Shown here one piece after another: positions 1 through 5,651 of a stretch of 38,699 nucleotides of DNA (the first letter of the stretch is position 1; each line of letters starts with the position of its first letter). Under the pieces are notes generated by a model, which made no database searches, was not told the origin of the DNA, and worked only from the letters and a program-made list of their open reading frames with translations. This stretch comes from JBGVMW01 sp045125095 (lineage in GTDB: Bacteria > Bacillota > Clostridia > Lachnospirales > Lachnospiraceae), in the NCBI GenBank assembly GCA_045125095.1, contig JBGVMW010000316.1, positions 1 through 38,699 on the forward strand, read 5' to 3'. The position numbers and the translations under genes are program-made.

Positions 1-141
1 CCGCCGACACCAAATGAGATTGTCGGCAAAATAAATGAAATTATTGACGATAAGCAAGACACTTTAGTTAGTGGAACAAATATTAAAACTGTGGGTGGGA
101 CTTCATTATTGGGTAGTGGTAATATTGCTTTACCGACCGTC
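1..141. repeat. 141-bp terminal direct repeat (left copy)
   Basis: Bases 1-141 are identical to 38559-38699. An exact overlap of this size at the two ends of a contig is what a de Bruijn assembler leaves when it closes a circular or circularly permuted molecule, so one copy should be dropped. The repeat lies inside a tail-protein gene and does not look like a packaging or attachment site. Confidence 0.95.
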
Positions 142-354
142 AACAACGCTATATTAACCATACAGAAAAACGGCACGAATGTGGCAACCTTTACCGCAAA
201 TGCAAGTAGTAATGTAACGGCAAATATCAGTGTGCCGAACACTGTATCTTCTGTATCATCAAGTTCAACAAATGCAGAAGCAGTCGGCGCAAAGCTGTTT
301 TATGATACTTGCGGCGATATTGAAAGTGCAATCAATACAATAAGAGGTGTATAA
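1..354 (+). CDS. Tail/fibre-associated protein, C-terminal part (gene crosses the circle join)
   Basis: Frame 1 is open from the first base to the TAA at 352-354 with no start codon of its own. The real start is the ATG at 38538, giving a protein of about 124 residues once the ends are joined. The sequence is rich in Ser, Thr, Asn and Gly, and includes the segment GGTSLLGSGNIALPTV, a repetitive beta-type pattern common in phage tail fibres (family knowledge, not a specific match). It lies between a 377-residue fibre-like protein and the LRR tail protein and overlaps the latter by one base (TAATG), so translation is probably coupled. The specific role is unknown. Confidence 0.75.
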   Translation, partial: PPTPNEIVGKINEIIDDKQDTLVSGTNIKTVGGTSLLGSGNIALPTVNNAILTIQKNGTNVATFTANASSNVTANISVPNTVSSVSSSSTNAEAVGAKLFYDTCGDIESAINTIRGV

Positions 355-1292
355 TGACAATAGCAAGCGCATTAACAGCATTAAATACGGATATTGTGAA
401 CGCACGAACAGCAATCACAAATAAAGGCGGTACGGTTACTTCTGGTGGTGGTTCAAGCCAGTTAGCAACAGATATTGCAACAATTCCAAGTGGTGGAAGT
501 TCGCCAGTTATTACATCATTAAACGTAACACCGACAACATCGGCGCAAACGATAACCGCACCGAGCGGAACAGACGGATATAGTCCAGTTAATGTAAGTG
601 CGGTAACAAGTAGTATTGACCAAAATATAAGTGCCGCTAACATAAAAAAAGATGTAGTTATTCTTGGTGTTACTGGTAGCTACGAAGGAAGTGGTGGAAT
701 TGGCATTCCTCGTGAAGTTAAAAATGGTGTGTATCAAATACCAACAACAAGTTTTACATTTAGTTTGCCAAGTAATGTAACCAGTGTTGGTGATTATGGA
801 TTATATTATGCTTTTTATAATTGTACAGGATTAACGAGTGTAAATTTATCTTCATTAACTTCAGTGTCAGGTAGAGGTGGTCTTTATTATGCTTTTTATA
901 ATTGTACAGGATTAACGAGTGTAAATTTATCTTCATTAACAACAGTATCAGGTGATTATGGATTAAGCAACACTTTTTATGCTTGTACAGGATTAACGAG
1001 TGTAGATTTATCCTCATTAACTACAATTTCAGGTAAATACGCACTTCGTTATGCTTTCTATGGTTGCACGGGATTAACGGATATTTATTTCAGAGCATTA
1101 ACGACAACAAGTTTTGGTTCTTATAAAAACCAATTTGATAGTATGATGTCTAAAACAGGCACAAAAACAACTCACACAATCCACTTCCCGAGCAATCTAC
1201 AATCTACAATCAGCGGTCTAACAGGTTATCCGCTGTTTGGCGGCACAAGCGGTTATGTTGTATGTGCTTTTGATTTACCTGCAACTTCATAA
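354..1292 (+). CDS. Tail protein with BspA-like leucine-rich repeats
   Basis: This 312-residue protein is probably an adhesin or receptor-binding part of the tail. Residues 1-115 resemble the N-terminal region of many gut-phage tail proteins, with the pattern TSAQTITAPSGTDGYSPV followed by ILGVTGSY. Residues 140-250 hold four 27-residue repeats of the form AFYNCTGLTSVNLSSL, typical of BspA/LRR_5 surface proteins, followed by a distinct C-terminal domain. The start codon overlaps the upstream stop by one base. The fibre-gene context supports host-surface binding; the actual receptor cannot be inferred. The near-identical DNA of the first two repeats suggests recent duplication. Confidence 0.82.
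   Translation: MTIASALTALNTDIVNARTAITNKGGTVTSGGGSSQLATDIATIPSGGSSPVITSLNVTPTTSAQTITAPSGTDGYSPVNVSAVTSSIDQNISAANIKKDVVILGVTGSYEGSGGIGIPREVKNGVYQIPTTSFTFSLPSNVTSVGDYGLYYAFYNCTGLTSVNLSSLTSVSGRGGLYYAFYNCTGLTSVNLSSLTTVSGDYGLSNTFYACTGLTSVDLSSLTTISGKYALRYAFYGCTGLTDIYFRALTTTSFGSYKNQFDSMMSKTGTKTTHTIHFPSNLQSTISGLTGYPLFGGTSGYVVCAFDLPATS
804..1115 (+). repeat. Four 81-bp tandem repeats in the LRR tail gene
   Basis: Copies begin at about 810, 891, 972 and 1053, exactly 81 bp (27 codons) apart. Copies 1 and 2 are identical over 56 consecutive bases (804-859 against 885-940); copies 3 and 4 have diverged. Because the unit is a multiple of three, gain or loss of a copy would keep the reading frame. Confidence 0.9.
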
Positions 1293-1302
1293 GGAGTAAA
1301 AT

Positions 1303-1539
1303 ATGTTTATTACACAATGCTACAAATATAAATACAATGGAATTGTCTATGTTGGCGGACAAGTGCCAGAGGGTGCGGAAATTTTAGAAATAATGGATAT
1401 TCTTAACGCAGAAGATGGCTTTGAGCTTATCCGTATATCAGATGAGGAAAATATGGGTAATTCTGTATGGCTACACAATGGCGATGTTCAAGAAAATTAC
1501 AGAGAGGAAAAAAGTGTTGAACCGACTCCTATTGATTAG
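1303..1539 (+). CDS. Small protein of unknown function downstream of the tail genes
   Basis: This is a 78-residue, acidic, soluble protein with a strong ribosome binding site (AAGGAG, 7 bases before the ATG). It begins MFITQCYKYKYNGIVYVG and has no recognisable domain, signal peptide or membrane segment. It sits between the LRR tail protein and the spanins. Its 3' end overlaps the start of the inner-membrane spanin, whose ribosome binding site lies inside this gene. It may be a fibre accessory protein by position only. Confidence 0.7.
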   Translation: MFITQCYKYKYNGIVYVGGQVPEGAEILEIMDILNAEDGFELIRISDEENMGNSVWLHNGDVQENYREEKSVEPTPID

Positions 1540-1792
1540 TTTAATCATAATTGCTTTAGTGGCTGTTTTTTACCGCTACAAAGCGAATAATTTAAAAAAT
1601 GAATTACTTAACGTAAAAAATGAAAATGCCGTTCTGCGTGCAAATGTGGCAGAATACGAGCATATTTTTGAATTAAATAAAAAGGCAGATGAAGAAAACG
1701 AAAAATTTAAGGAAAAGTTAAATGAGGATACTACCGACAATCTTGATGTTGTGCCTGCTGATTATATTCTTAAGCAGTTGCGTGCAGACTAA
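1514..1792 (+). CDS. Rz: Inner-membrane spanin (Rz-like)
   Basis: The likely product is a 92-residue i-spanin, which links to the outer-membrane spanin and disrupts the outer membrane at the end of lysis. The frame is open from an ATG at 1415. I chose the GTG at 1514 because AGAGAGG lies 6 bases upstream and it puts a membrane segment (LLLISLIIIALVAVFYRY) right at the N terminus, as in Rz proteins. A charged, heptad-like coiled coil follows (NLKNELLNVKNENAVL onward). The o-spanin gene starts inside its 3' end in another frame, the classic Rz/Rz1 arrangement. The assignment rests on topology and gene overlap, since spanins share little sequence. Confidence 0.8.
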   Translation: MLNRLLLISLIIIALVAVFYRYKANNLKNELLNVKNENAVLRANVAEYEHIFELNKKADEENEKFKEKLNEDTTDNLDVVPADYILKQLRAD

Positions 1793-1925
1793 AGTTGAGT
1801 ATAAATACTATCCGTTACAGCCGATTTACTGCCATAGAACGGTTAAGACAAACAGGCAGATTTATGCTTGCTTTAATGAGTACAAGACGAAATATAAAGC
1901 AGTATTAAAGGAGTCGCAAAAGTGA
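1722..1925 (+). CDS. Rz1: Outer-membrane lipoprotein spanin (Rz1-like)
   Basis: This 67-residue protein begins with a lipoprotein signal peptide, a hydrophobic stretch ending LLIIFLSSC. The lipobox is L-S-S-C with the lipidated Cys at residue 20, leaving a mature part of 48 residues. It overlaps the 3' end of the Rz-like gene by 71 bases in a different frame and extends beyond it. The ATG at 1722 has an AAGGAAAAG ribosome binding site. Its stop overlaps the GTG start of the next gene (GTGA). An Rz/Rz1 pair is only useful in a host with an outer membrane, so this also informs the host call. Confidence 0.85.
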   Translation: MRILPTILMLCLLIIFLSSCVQTKVEYKYYPLQPIYCHRTVKTNRQIYACFNEYKTKYKAVLKESQK

Positions 1926-2272
1926 GAAAAATAGAGGAACAACGACTTCCGTTTTCGGATTATCCGGCAAAAGAACAAGAGGCAGATGTAGAGCGGTTTA
2001 AGCAGCTTGAAAAGAAACGCCAACCGCATATCTTCTTGCTAAAGGTTGATGGAATGTGGGCGAGTATGACTTTTACAGACGGTATAGACCATAAATTCTA
2101 TGAGGGTATGAACCTATATCAGACTTTTAAAGAAGTTCAGAGAACGCACCCAAACCACAAGATGAAGTATATAATAAATAAGGGTTTAGAAGACTACCTA
2201 AGAGATATGTATAAAAAAGAACAATCTGCAAAAAAATTACAGATTATGCTTGACTTTGGTAAAACACGGTGA
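1922..2272 (+). CDS. Hypothetical protein after the spanins
   Basis: This is a 116-residue, charged, soluble protein starting at a GTG that overlaps the o-spanin stop, with AAGGAG about 9 bases upstream. It contains a central segment PHIFLLKVDGMWASMTF and a Lys-rich C terminus. No known domain is recognised. It is the last rightward gene before the terminator at 2303-2340 and so belongs to the late transcription unit. Confidence 0.7.
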   Translation: MRKIEEQRLPFSDYPAKEQEADVERFKQLEKKRQPHIFLLKVDGMWASMTFTDGIDHKFYEGMNLYQTFKEVQRTHPNHKMKYIINKGLEDYLRDMYKKEQSAKKLQIMLDFGKTR

Positions 2273-2302
2273 TATAGAATAAATATTCTTTGTTTATTAA
2301 AT

Positions 2303-2340
2303 GGAAACCGGTTGATTTATTAAGTCAGCCGGTTTTCTTT
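2303..2340. terminator. Terminator between convergent late and early genes
   Basis: A stem pairs 2303-2315 with 2325-2337 (AAACCGGTTGA with TCAGCCGGTTT, including G-U wobbles) around a 9-base loop and is followed by a T-rich run. It stands between rightward genes ending at 2272 and leftward genes ending at 2399. A-rich bases before the stem mean it could act in both directions. Confidence 0.75.
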
Positions 2341-2398
2341 AAGCAATTTATAGGAGAGAGAACCCGTGAAGTCCTCAATACATAATTATAATAGTACT

Positions 2399-2590
2399 TT
2401 ATTTTATATTGTCAATATCTTTTAATGCTTTTATGGCAATGCAAACAAGTTTATTCATATCATAATCGGTTGACGCTATTTTTCTAAGTGCATCAATTGC
2501 GGTGTTTAGTTTTTTATATTGTTTTCTAAATGAAAAATAAACATAACCAACTAAAACAAAAAACCAAAATAAATACATTGCAATAACCAT
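2399..2590 (-). CDS. Small membrane protein
   Basis: This 63-residue protein has one N-terminal membrane segment (MYLFWFFVLVGYVYFSF) followed by a Lys-rich, helical tail. An AAAGGAG site precedes the ATG, and the start overlaps the stop of the upstream MazG-like gene by one base. It is the last gene of the leftward early unit. No function is recognised. Confidence 0.65.
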   Translation of the reverse strand: MVIAMYLFWFFVLVGYVYFSFRKQYKKLNTAIDALRKIASTDYDMNKLVCIAIKALKDIDNIK

Positions 2591-2919
2591 TAGTTAAACT
2601 CCTTTATATGGTGATACCGGCCGTTTTTATATTCCCACTTGCGATTTAAGTTTATTTGCCATTTCTTTTCAACAGCATCGTATATTTCCGTTAAATATTC
2701 ATCATATTGCGTTAGAATGCTTTTTATGATAAAATGAGCTGTCTGCGGTGCAAATCTATAAATACCAATACAACAAATGACACAATCGGCAAGTTCTTCA
2801 ATTTTGTTTTCTAACGTTTCAGCACCATTTACTTCGTTTAATTCTTCCTCTATCAATAGAATCCTCAATATACCACTTGCCATAATGATTACAGTTATAT
2901 CCTTTAGGTGTTTTAGCAA
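2590..2919 (-). CDS. MazG-like nucleotide pyrophosphohydrolase-like protein (start uncertain)
   Basis: The protein is up to 109 residues. Residues 25-45 fit the MazG metal-binding pattern EExxE, 12 residues, ExxD (EELNE then ELAD). MazG-type enzymes hydrolyse (d)NTPs or alarmones, and phages often carry short versions. The only firm evidence is this motif. The longest frame overlaps the upstream gene by 101 bases; an internal ATG at 2883 would shorten this while keeping the motif, so the true N terminus is unclear. It sits in the early small-gene operon. Confidence 0.55.
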   Translation of the reverse strand: MLKHLKDITVIIMASGILRILLIEEELNEVNGAETLENKIEELADCVICCIGIYRFAPQTAHFIIKSILTQYDEYLTEIYDAVEKKWQINLNRKWEYKNGRYHHIKEFN

Positions 2920-3067
2920 ACAGCCAACAATATCTATCGTCTACTTTTAATATAACACAAGGATGATGTTTTGTGTTTAGAATTACCATTCCTTCTTTAA
3001 TCATTTTTTCTCCTTTTTTCCATTGTTCTGTTAGCTGTTCATTTTTCGTGTTTTGTGATTTAGTCAT
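2819..3067 (-). CDS. Small hypothetical phage protein
   Basis: This 82-residue protein begins with a polar segment that includes LTEQWKKGEK, a pattern I associate with small phage early proteins of unknown role. Two starts are possible. The ATG at 3067 has AAAGGAG upstream. The internal Met at residue 22 has its own strong AAAGGAG. The first is preferred because it keeps the EQWKKG segment. The C-terminal half is aromatic and Cys-containing (CWLF, CNHYGKWY). No enzyme motif is seen. Confidence 0.6.
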   Translation of the reverse strand: MTKSQNTKNEQLTEQWKKGEKMIKEGMVILNTKHHPCVILKVDDRYCWLFAKTPKGYNCNHYGKWYIEDSIDRGRIKRSKWC

Positions 3068-3082
3068 CTTGTTTTAACTCCT

Positions 3083-3667
3083 TTATCCCCATTGTTCTGC
3101 CATAGCTAACGCTATACCCTCAAAGGTTTTACTTCTATTCCTTTGTCTGTCTTTACCACCTTTATTAAACCAATTTCCGGCAATTTTCGTGCTTTCAGAT
3201 ACTTCTACAATATTTGTAGGCTTGAGTTTAGGTAGTCCTTTAAGCCACAATCTAGTTTTCTTTTTATATGGATGCCCAAACTCAAGCGGTTGTATCTCTT
3301 GTGTATGCTTAGGCATATTGAATATCGTGCTTGATACAGGATTTTCTACACATATTTTAGAACAAGGAGCATTATACAATTTCATAAAAAAATCTTTTGC
3401 TGCCAGACCTTTTTTATAGCGTTCTTCATTTAATACACCTTTTGGGAATAGAAATCTTGCACCGGCATTACTTAGATAGGTGCAAGGCGGATGTGCAATA
3501 ATTAAATCCAAGTTTTCGTTCAAATGTTTAAGAACATCATCTTGTATGTGCCATTCGGGATGTCCGCCGGAACATTCCAAAATGTCGCAAGAGAAAGCTT
3601 CGTGTCCTTTTTTCCGGAAAGCAATACAAACCCTCTGGCTTTCTTCACAAGCTACTAATACTCTCAT
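3083..3667 (-). CDS. C5-cytosine DNA methyltransferase-like protein (short)
   Basis: This 194-residue protein has the N-terminal AdoMet region of phage Dcm-type enzymes (MRVLVACEESQ). The catalytic PPC motif is in AHPPCTYLSNAG (Cys62), and the ENP motif is at residues 108-110. It is about half the length of a full C5 methyltransferase and lacks a clear target-recognition domain and C-terminal motif X. Such short forms are common in phages. It would methylate cytosine in phage DNA to escape host restriction, if active. Its start codon overlaps the stop of the upstream gene by 4 bases. Confidence 0.75.
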   Translation of the reverse strand: MRVLVACEESQRVCIAFRKKGHEAFSCDILECSGGHPEWHIQDDVLKHLNENLDLIIAHPPCTYLSNAGARFLFPKGVLNEERYKKGLAAKDFFMKLYNAPCSKICVENPVSSTIFNMPKHTQEIQPLEFGHPYKKKTRLWLKGLPKLKPTNIVEVSESTKIAGNWFNKGGKDRQRNRSKTFEGIALAMAEQWG

Positions 3668-3879
3668 TTTCCACCTACCTTTATTAAAGATTTAGTCCAG
3701 TCATCAGCAGGAGCGATGTCAAAAGCGTCTTTATCAATCATACCTGTTTTACCGTCTTGAACGTGCCATTGAATACCATAAGGAGAAGGTTTTTCACTAT
3801 ACCACCACCATTCGCCGTTTTTATCCATAGCCACCCAACCTTTTTTCATAAATGGTATAATGTCTTGTATGTTAATCAT
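3664..3879 (-). CDS. Hypothetical protein, Trp-rich
   Basis: This is a 71-residue protein with a run of aromatics (GEWWWYSEKPSPYGIQWHV) and an acidic C-terminal half. It resembles small phage early proteins built from a short beta sheet, but no family is recognised. Its start overlaps the previous stop by 4 bases and its stop overlaps the methyltransferase start, so it is translated as part of a tight operon. Confidence 0.65.
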   Translation of the reverse strand: MINIQDIIPFMKKGWVAMDKNGEWWWYSEKPSPYGIQWHVQDGKTGMIDKDAFDIAPADDWTKSLIKVGGK

Positions 3880-4085
3880 TGTAATTCTCTCTTTGTTGCA
3901 ATTTGTCTGATTATATCCGGAAAAGAAGTTGTTACTATTTTTGCAATAACTCTAATCGCTTGTTTTACTTCTTCCGGTGCTGATTCTTCAATGACTGTTT
4001 GCTGGTGGATGCCGACAGCTTCGTCATCTTGAACAAATATCATCTTAAACTCGCCATAAACTTTGTGTTCTTTATACTTTTTCAT
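3876..4085 (-). CDS. Hypothetical early protein
   Basis: This 69-residue soluble protein has an N-terminal beta-like part (KVYGEFKMIFVQDDEAVG) and a C-terminal helix. No domain is recognised. Overlaps of four bases with both neighbours (ATGA type) place it firmly in the leftward operon. Confidence 0.62.
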   Translation of the reverse strand: MKKYKEHKVYGEFKMIFVQDDEAVGIHQQTVIEESAPEEVKQAIRVIAKIVTTSFPDIIRQIATKRELQ

Positions 4086-4327
4086 TCTTCATTCTCCGTC
4101 TTAAATAAATCATCTATGTTTCCTTTACTCTTGCCAAGATATTTTTTGCCTTTTTGCCAAGATTTGTTTTTTATATTAATTAACCTATAAACATCATAGC
4201 TTTCACAAAGTTTCGTACAATGTTCTATATATTCGCAATAATAATCACTAACCATTACACATGTCATTCTAAAGCGAGTTTCTTTATCAATCCACACATC
4301 GCCGACTTCCGGTTTTTCTTTACTCAT
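4082..4327 (-). CDS. Hypothetical early protein
   Basis: This 81-residue protein starts MSKEKPEVGDVWID, a pattern shared by small phage proteins with an SH3-like N-terminal strand set (inference from pattern only). It carries two Cys residues in the segment EYIEHCTKLCESYDVY. Overlaps with both neighbours show operon coupling. The function is unknown. Confidence 0.62.
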   Translation of the reverse strand: MSKEKPEVGDVWIDKETRFRMTCVMVSDYYCEYIEHCTKLCESYDVYRLINIKNKSWQKGKKYLGKSKGNIDDLFKTENEE

Positions 4328-4563
4328 TCTTCATTCTCCTTTATCTTATAGCAGTTACAGTGGCAATGTCCATTTCTAGCAATTTCTTCTTTGCACCTGT
4401 CACTTATACACGCTCTGTCACTATTCGGGTCGCAAGGGCATCTTTGCCATTCTTCCTCACCAAAAAACCGCTCCTTTGCTTTTGCAATCTTTTCGGCATA
4501 TTCTGTCAGTTCGTATTCGTTTTCATCAGCTATTTGTTTTATATTATCTATTATCATTTCCAT
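4324..4563 (-). CDS. Ferredoxin-thioredoxin reductase catalytic-subunit-like Fe-S protein
   Basis: This 79-residue protein has a Cys cluster arranged RCPCDPNSDRACISDRCKEE and then HCHCNCY at the C terminus. The CPC and CHC elements are signatures of the [4Fe-4S] catalytic chain of ferredoxin-thioredoxin reductase (FTR), which reduces disulfides with electrons from ferredoxin. The middle CPC element of plant FTR is altered, so I call it FTR-like. A helical N-terminal region precedes the cluster. It is embedded in the early operon and could tune redox state, for example for nucleotide reduction, but no partner is encoded nearby. Confidence 0.65.
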   Translation of the reverse strand: MEMIIDNIKQIADENEYELTEYAEKIAKAKERFFGEEEWQRCPCDPNSDRACISDRCKEEIARNGHCHCNCYKIKENEE

Positions 4564-4654
4564 CTCCCTTAATTAAACTTTCCACCAATTCCCAAATAGC
4601 CGCCATAATAAAACATATTACCAAATTTACTATTAAGAACTCCCAGTTAATCAT
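4544..4654 (-). CDS. 36-residue single-pass membrane protein
   Basis: A short frame runs from the ATG at 4654 to TAA at 4544-4546. It begins MINWEFLIVNLVICFIMAAI, a single hydrophobic segment, and ends with a charged tail. Its ATG overlaps the stop of the upstream gene and its 3' end overlaps the FTR-like gene by 20 bases. That is the same tight packing as its neighbours and suggests it is translated. The evidence is position and composition only. Confidence 0.45.
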   Translation of the reverse strand: MINWEFLIVNLVICFIMAAIWELVESLIKGDGNDNR

Positions 4655-4871
4655 CTTCAAGCTCCCAAAAGACATTATTTTTATCCATAGGTGCATTGAA
4701 TGTTTTATAAGCCATATAATCGTAAAATTGAGCTAGCATTCCGCCGTCTTTAATATTTTTATCCCAATAATCTTCAATTTCACCCCAGTATGCAAATTTA
4801 TCTTGTCCGGCTACATTCTTTTCAACTTCTTTTTCAAAGTGCTTAAGCAGTATTTCTAATGCCTTATCCAT
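4647..4871 (-). CDS. Hypothetical early protein
   Basis: This is a 74-residue acidic helical protein (MDKALEILLKHFEKEVEKN). I prefer the ATG at 4871, which has GAGG about 7 bases upstream, over the TTG at 4883 that extends the frame by four codons. The start overlaps the 3' end of the HTH gene by 8 bases. No domain is recognised. Confidence 0.6.
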   Translation of the reverse strand: MDKALEILLKHFEKEVEKNVAGQDKFAYWGEIEDYWDKNIKDGGMLAQFYDYMAYKTFNAPMDKNNVFWELEDD

Positions 4872-5139
4872 TGAAAACCTCAAATCTGAAAAATTTACAC
4901 CAACGATTTTGCTTTTTGGCCGCTTGGTCCGAATGCAACAAACTATAACGTTTATATTTCACTTCTTGGCCGTAGCGGTTTGTTGTGGTTATCCATTCAG
5001 AATGAAACTCATAACCTTTTTTGCGCATCTCAGAAATTCTTGTAGCAAGTTTTGTTATGCCTAAATCTTTAAACGCTTGATACGGTGTTATTGTTCCGAA
5101 ATCGTGCAAATAATTTAAAATCAATTCAGATTGTTTCAT
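4864..5139 (-). CDS. Winged-helix/HTH DNA-binding protein
   Basis: This 91-residue protein begins MKQSELILNYLHDFGTITPY and continues with a recognition-helix region (GITKLATRISEMRKKGYEF). That is the pattern of the short phage HTH family often labelled HTH_39. It may regulate early transcription or assist recombination; which is not decidable. The C terminus is basic. It lies just downstream (leftward) of a small exported or membrane protein and the 21-bp inverted repeat. Confidence 0.7.
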   Translation of the reverse strand: MKQSELILNYLHDFGTITPYQAFKDLGITKLATRISEMRKKGYEFHSEWITTTNRYGQEVKYKRYSLLHSDQAAKKQNRWCKFFRFEVFNG

Positions 5140-5144
5140 TGTGA

Positions 5145-5348
5145 TTACTCCTTATCATAAAGCATATTGGTATAATAATTGCAGTTGCTTTCAAATATGC
5201 AACCAATAATCGGTTTTTCAAAGTCTTGTGCTTGTGTTGCTTTTTCATAATCACGGCGCGCCATTTCTCTATCAAAACCATAAAGAAAAGCGGTTGATGA
5301 TCCTATAATGCCGGATAATATCAAAAGTGCAAATGTAAAGTTTTTCAT
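5145..5348 (-). CDS. Small secreted or membrane-anchored protein
   Basis: This 67-residue protein has an N-terminal signal-anchor or signal peptide (FTFALLILSGIIGSSTAFLYG) and a short polar domain with two Cys residues (GCIFESNCNYY). An AGGAG site precedes the ATG at 5348. It is the first gene after the promoter and inverted repeat at 5384-5450. A role at the cell envelope early in infection, such as superinfection exclusion, is possible but unproven. Confidence 0.55.
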   Translation of the reverse strand: MKNFTFALLILSGIIGSSTAFLYGFDREMARRDYEKATQAQDFEKPIIGCIFESNCNYYTNMLYDKE

Positions 5349-5383
5349 TATTTTTACTCCTATTAAATTAGCTTACATAAATA

Positions 5384-5413
5384 TATATAAAATGCAAAAA
5401 AAGCAAAAGTCAA
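5384..5413 (-). promoter_or_regulatory. Candidate leftward promoter inside the inverted repeat
   Basis: On the minus strand TTGACT (5413-5408) and TATATA (5389-5384) are separated by 18 bases. It points into the genes below 5348. One arm of the 21-bp inverted repeat fills the spacer between the two boxes, so a protein bound there would block transcription. Confidence 0.45.
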
Positions 5414-5450
5414 TATGTTTTTTTGTTTTCTTTTGCTTTTTTTGCATTTT
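5389..5450. repeat. Perfect 21-bp inverted repeat, 20-base spacer
   Basis: The left arm 5389-5409 (AAAATGCAAAAAAAGCAAAA plus G) and the right arm 5430-5450 are exact reverse complements. It abuts the stop codon of the HTH gene at 5450. It could be an operator, since its arms resemble the A-tract/GC pattern at 9643-9675. It could also be a weak AT-rich terminator hairpin for leftward transcription. Confidence 0.9.
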
Positions 5451-5650
5451 TAGTCTTTCATATATTTTTGTTCAAATTCAATTACTTCTTTGATCTTGAA
5501 CAAAATTTTACCTCCACCGACGAGTTTGTATTGTCTTGGAAAATCTTTATATTTATCCTTGATGTGATAAATAGTGAATTTGTTTCTTTTCAAACGTTTT
5601 GCTAATTCGTCAATAGTCAAATATTCATTTATTATAAAATCTTTTTTCAT
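5450..5650 (-). CDS. Small HTH DNA-binding protein (AlpA/excisionase-like)
   Basis: This 66-residue protein contains LTIDELAKRLKRNKFTIYHI, a MerR/AlpA-type helix-turn-helix, followed by a short wing (YKLVGGGKILFKIKEVIEF). I placed the start at the ATG at 5650 because AGAGAGG sits 7 bases upstream. A longer frame to 5680 would overlap the Rad50-like gene. Its stop codon touches the 21-bp inverted repeat, so it is a natural candidate for the factor binding that repeat (inference). Proteins of this size act as transcription regulators or recombination directionality factors. Confidence 0.7.
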   Translation of the reverse strand: MKKDFIINEYLTIDELAKRLKRNKFTIYHIKDKYKDFPRQYKLVGGGKILFKIKEVIEFEQKYMKD

Positions 5651-5651
5651 T

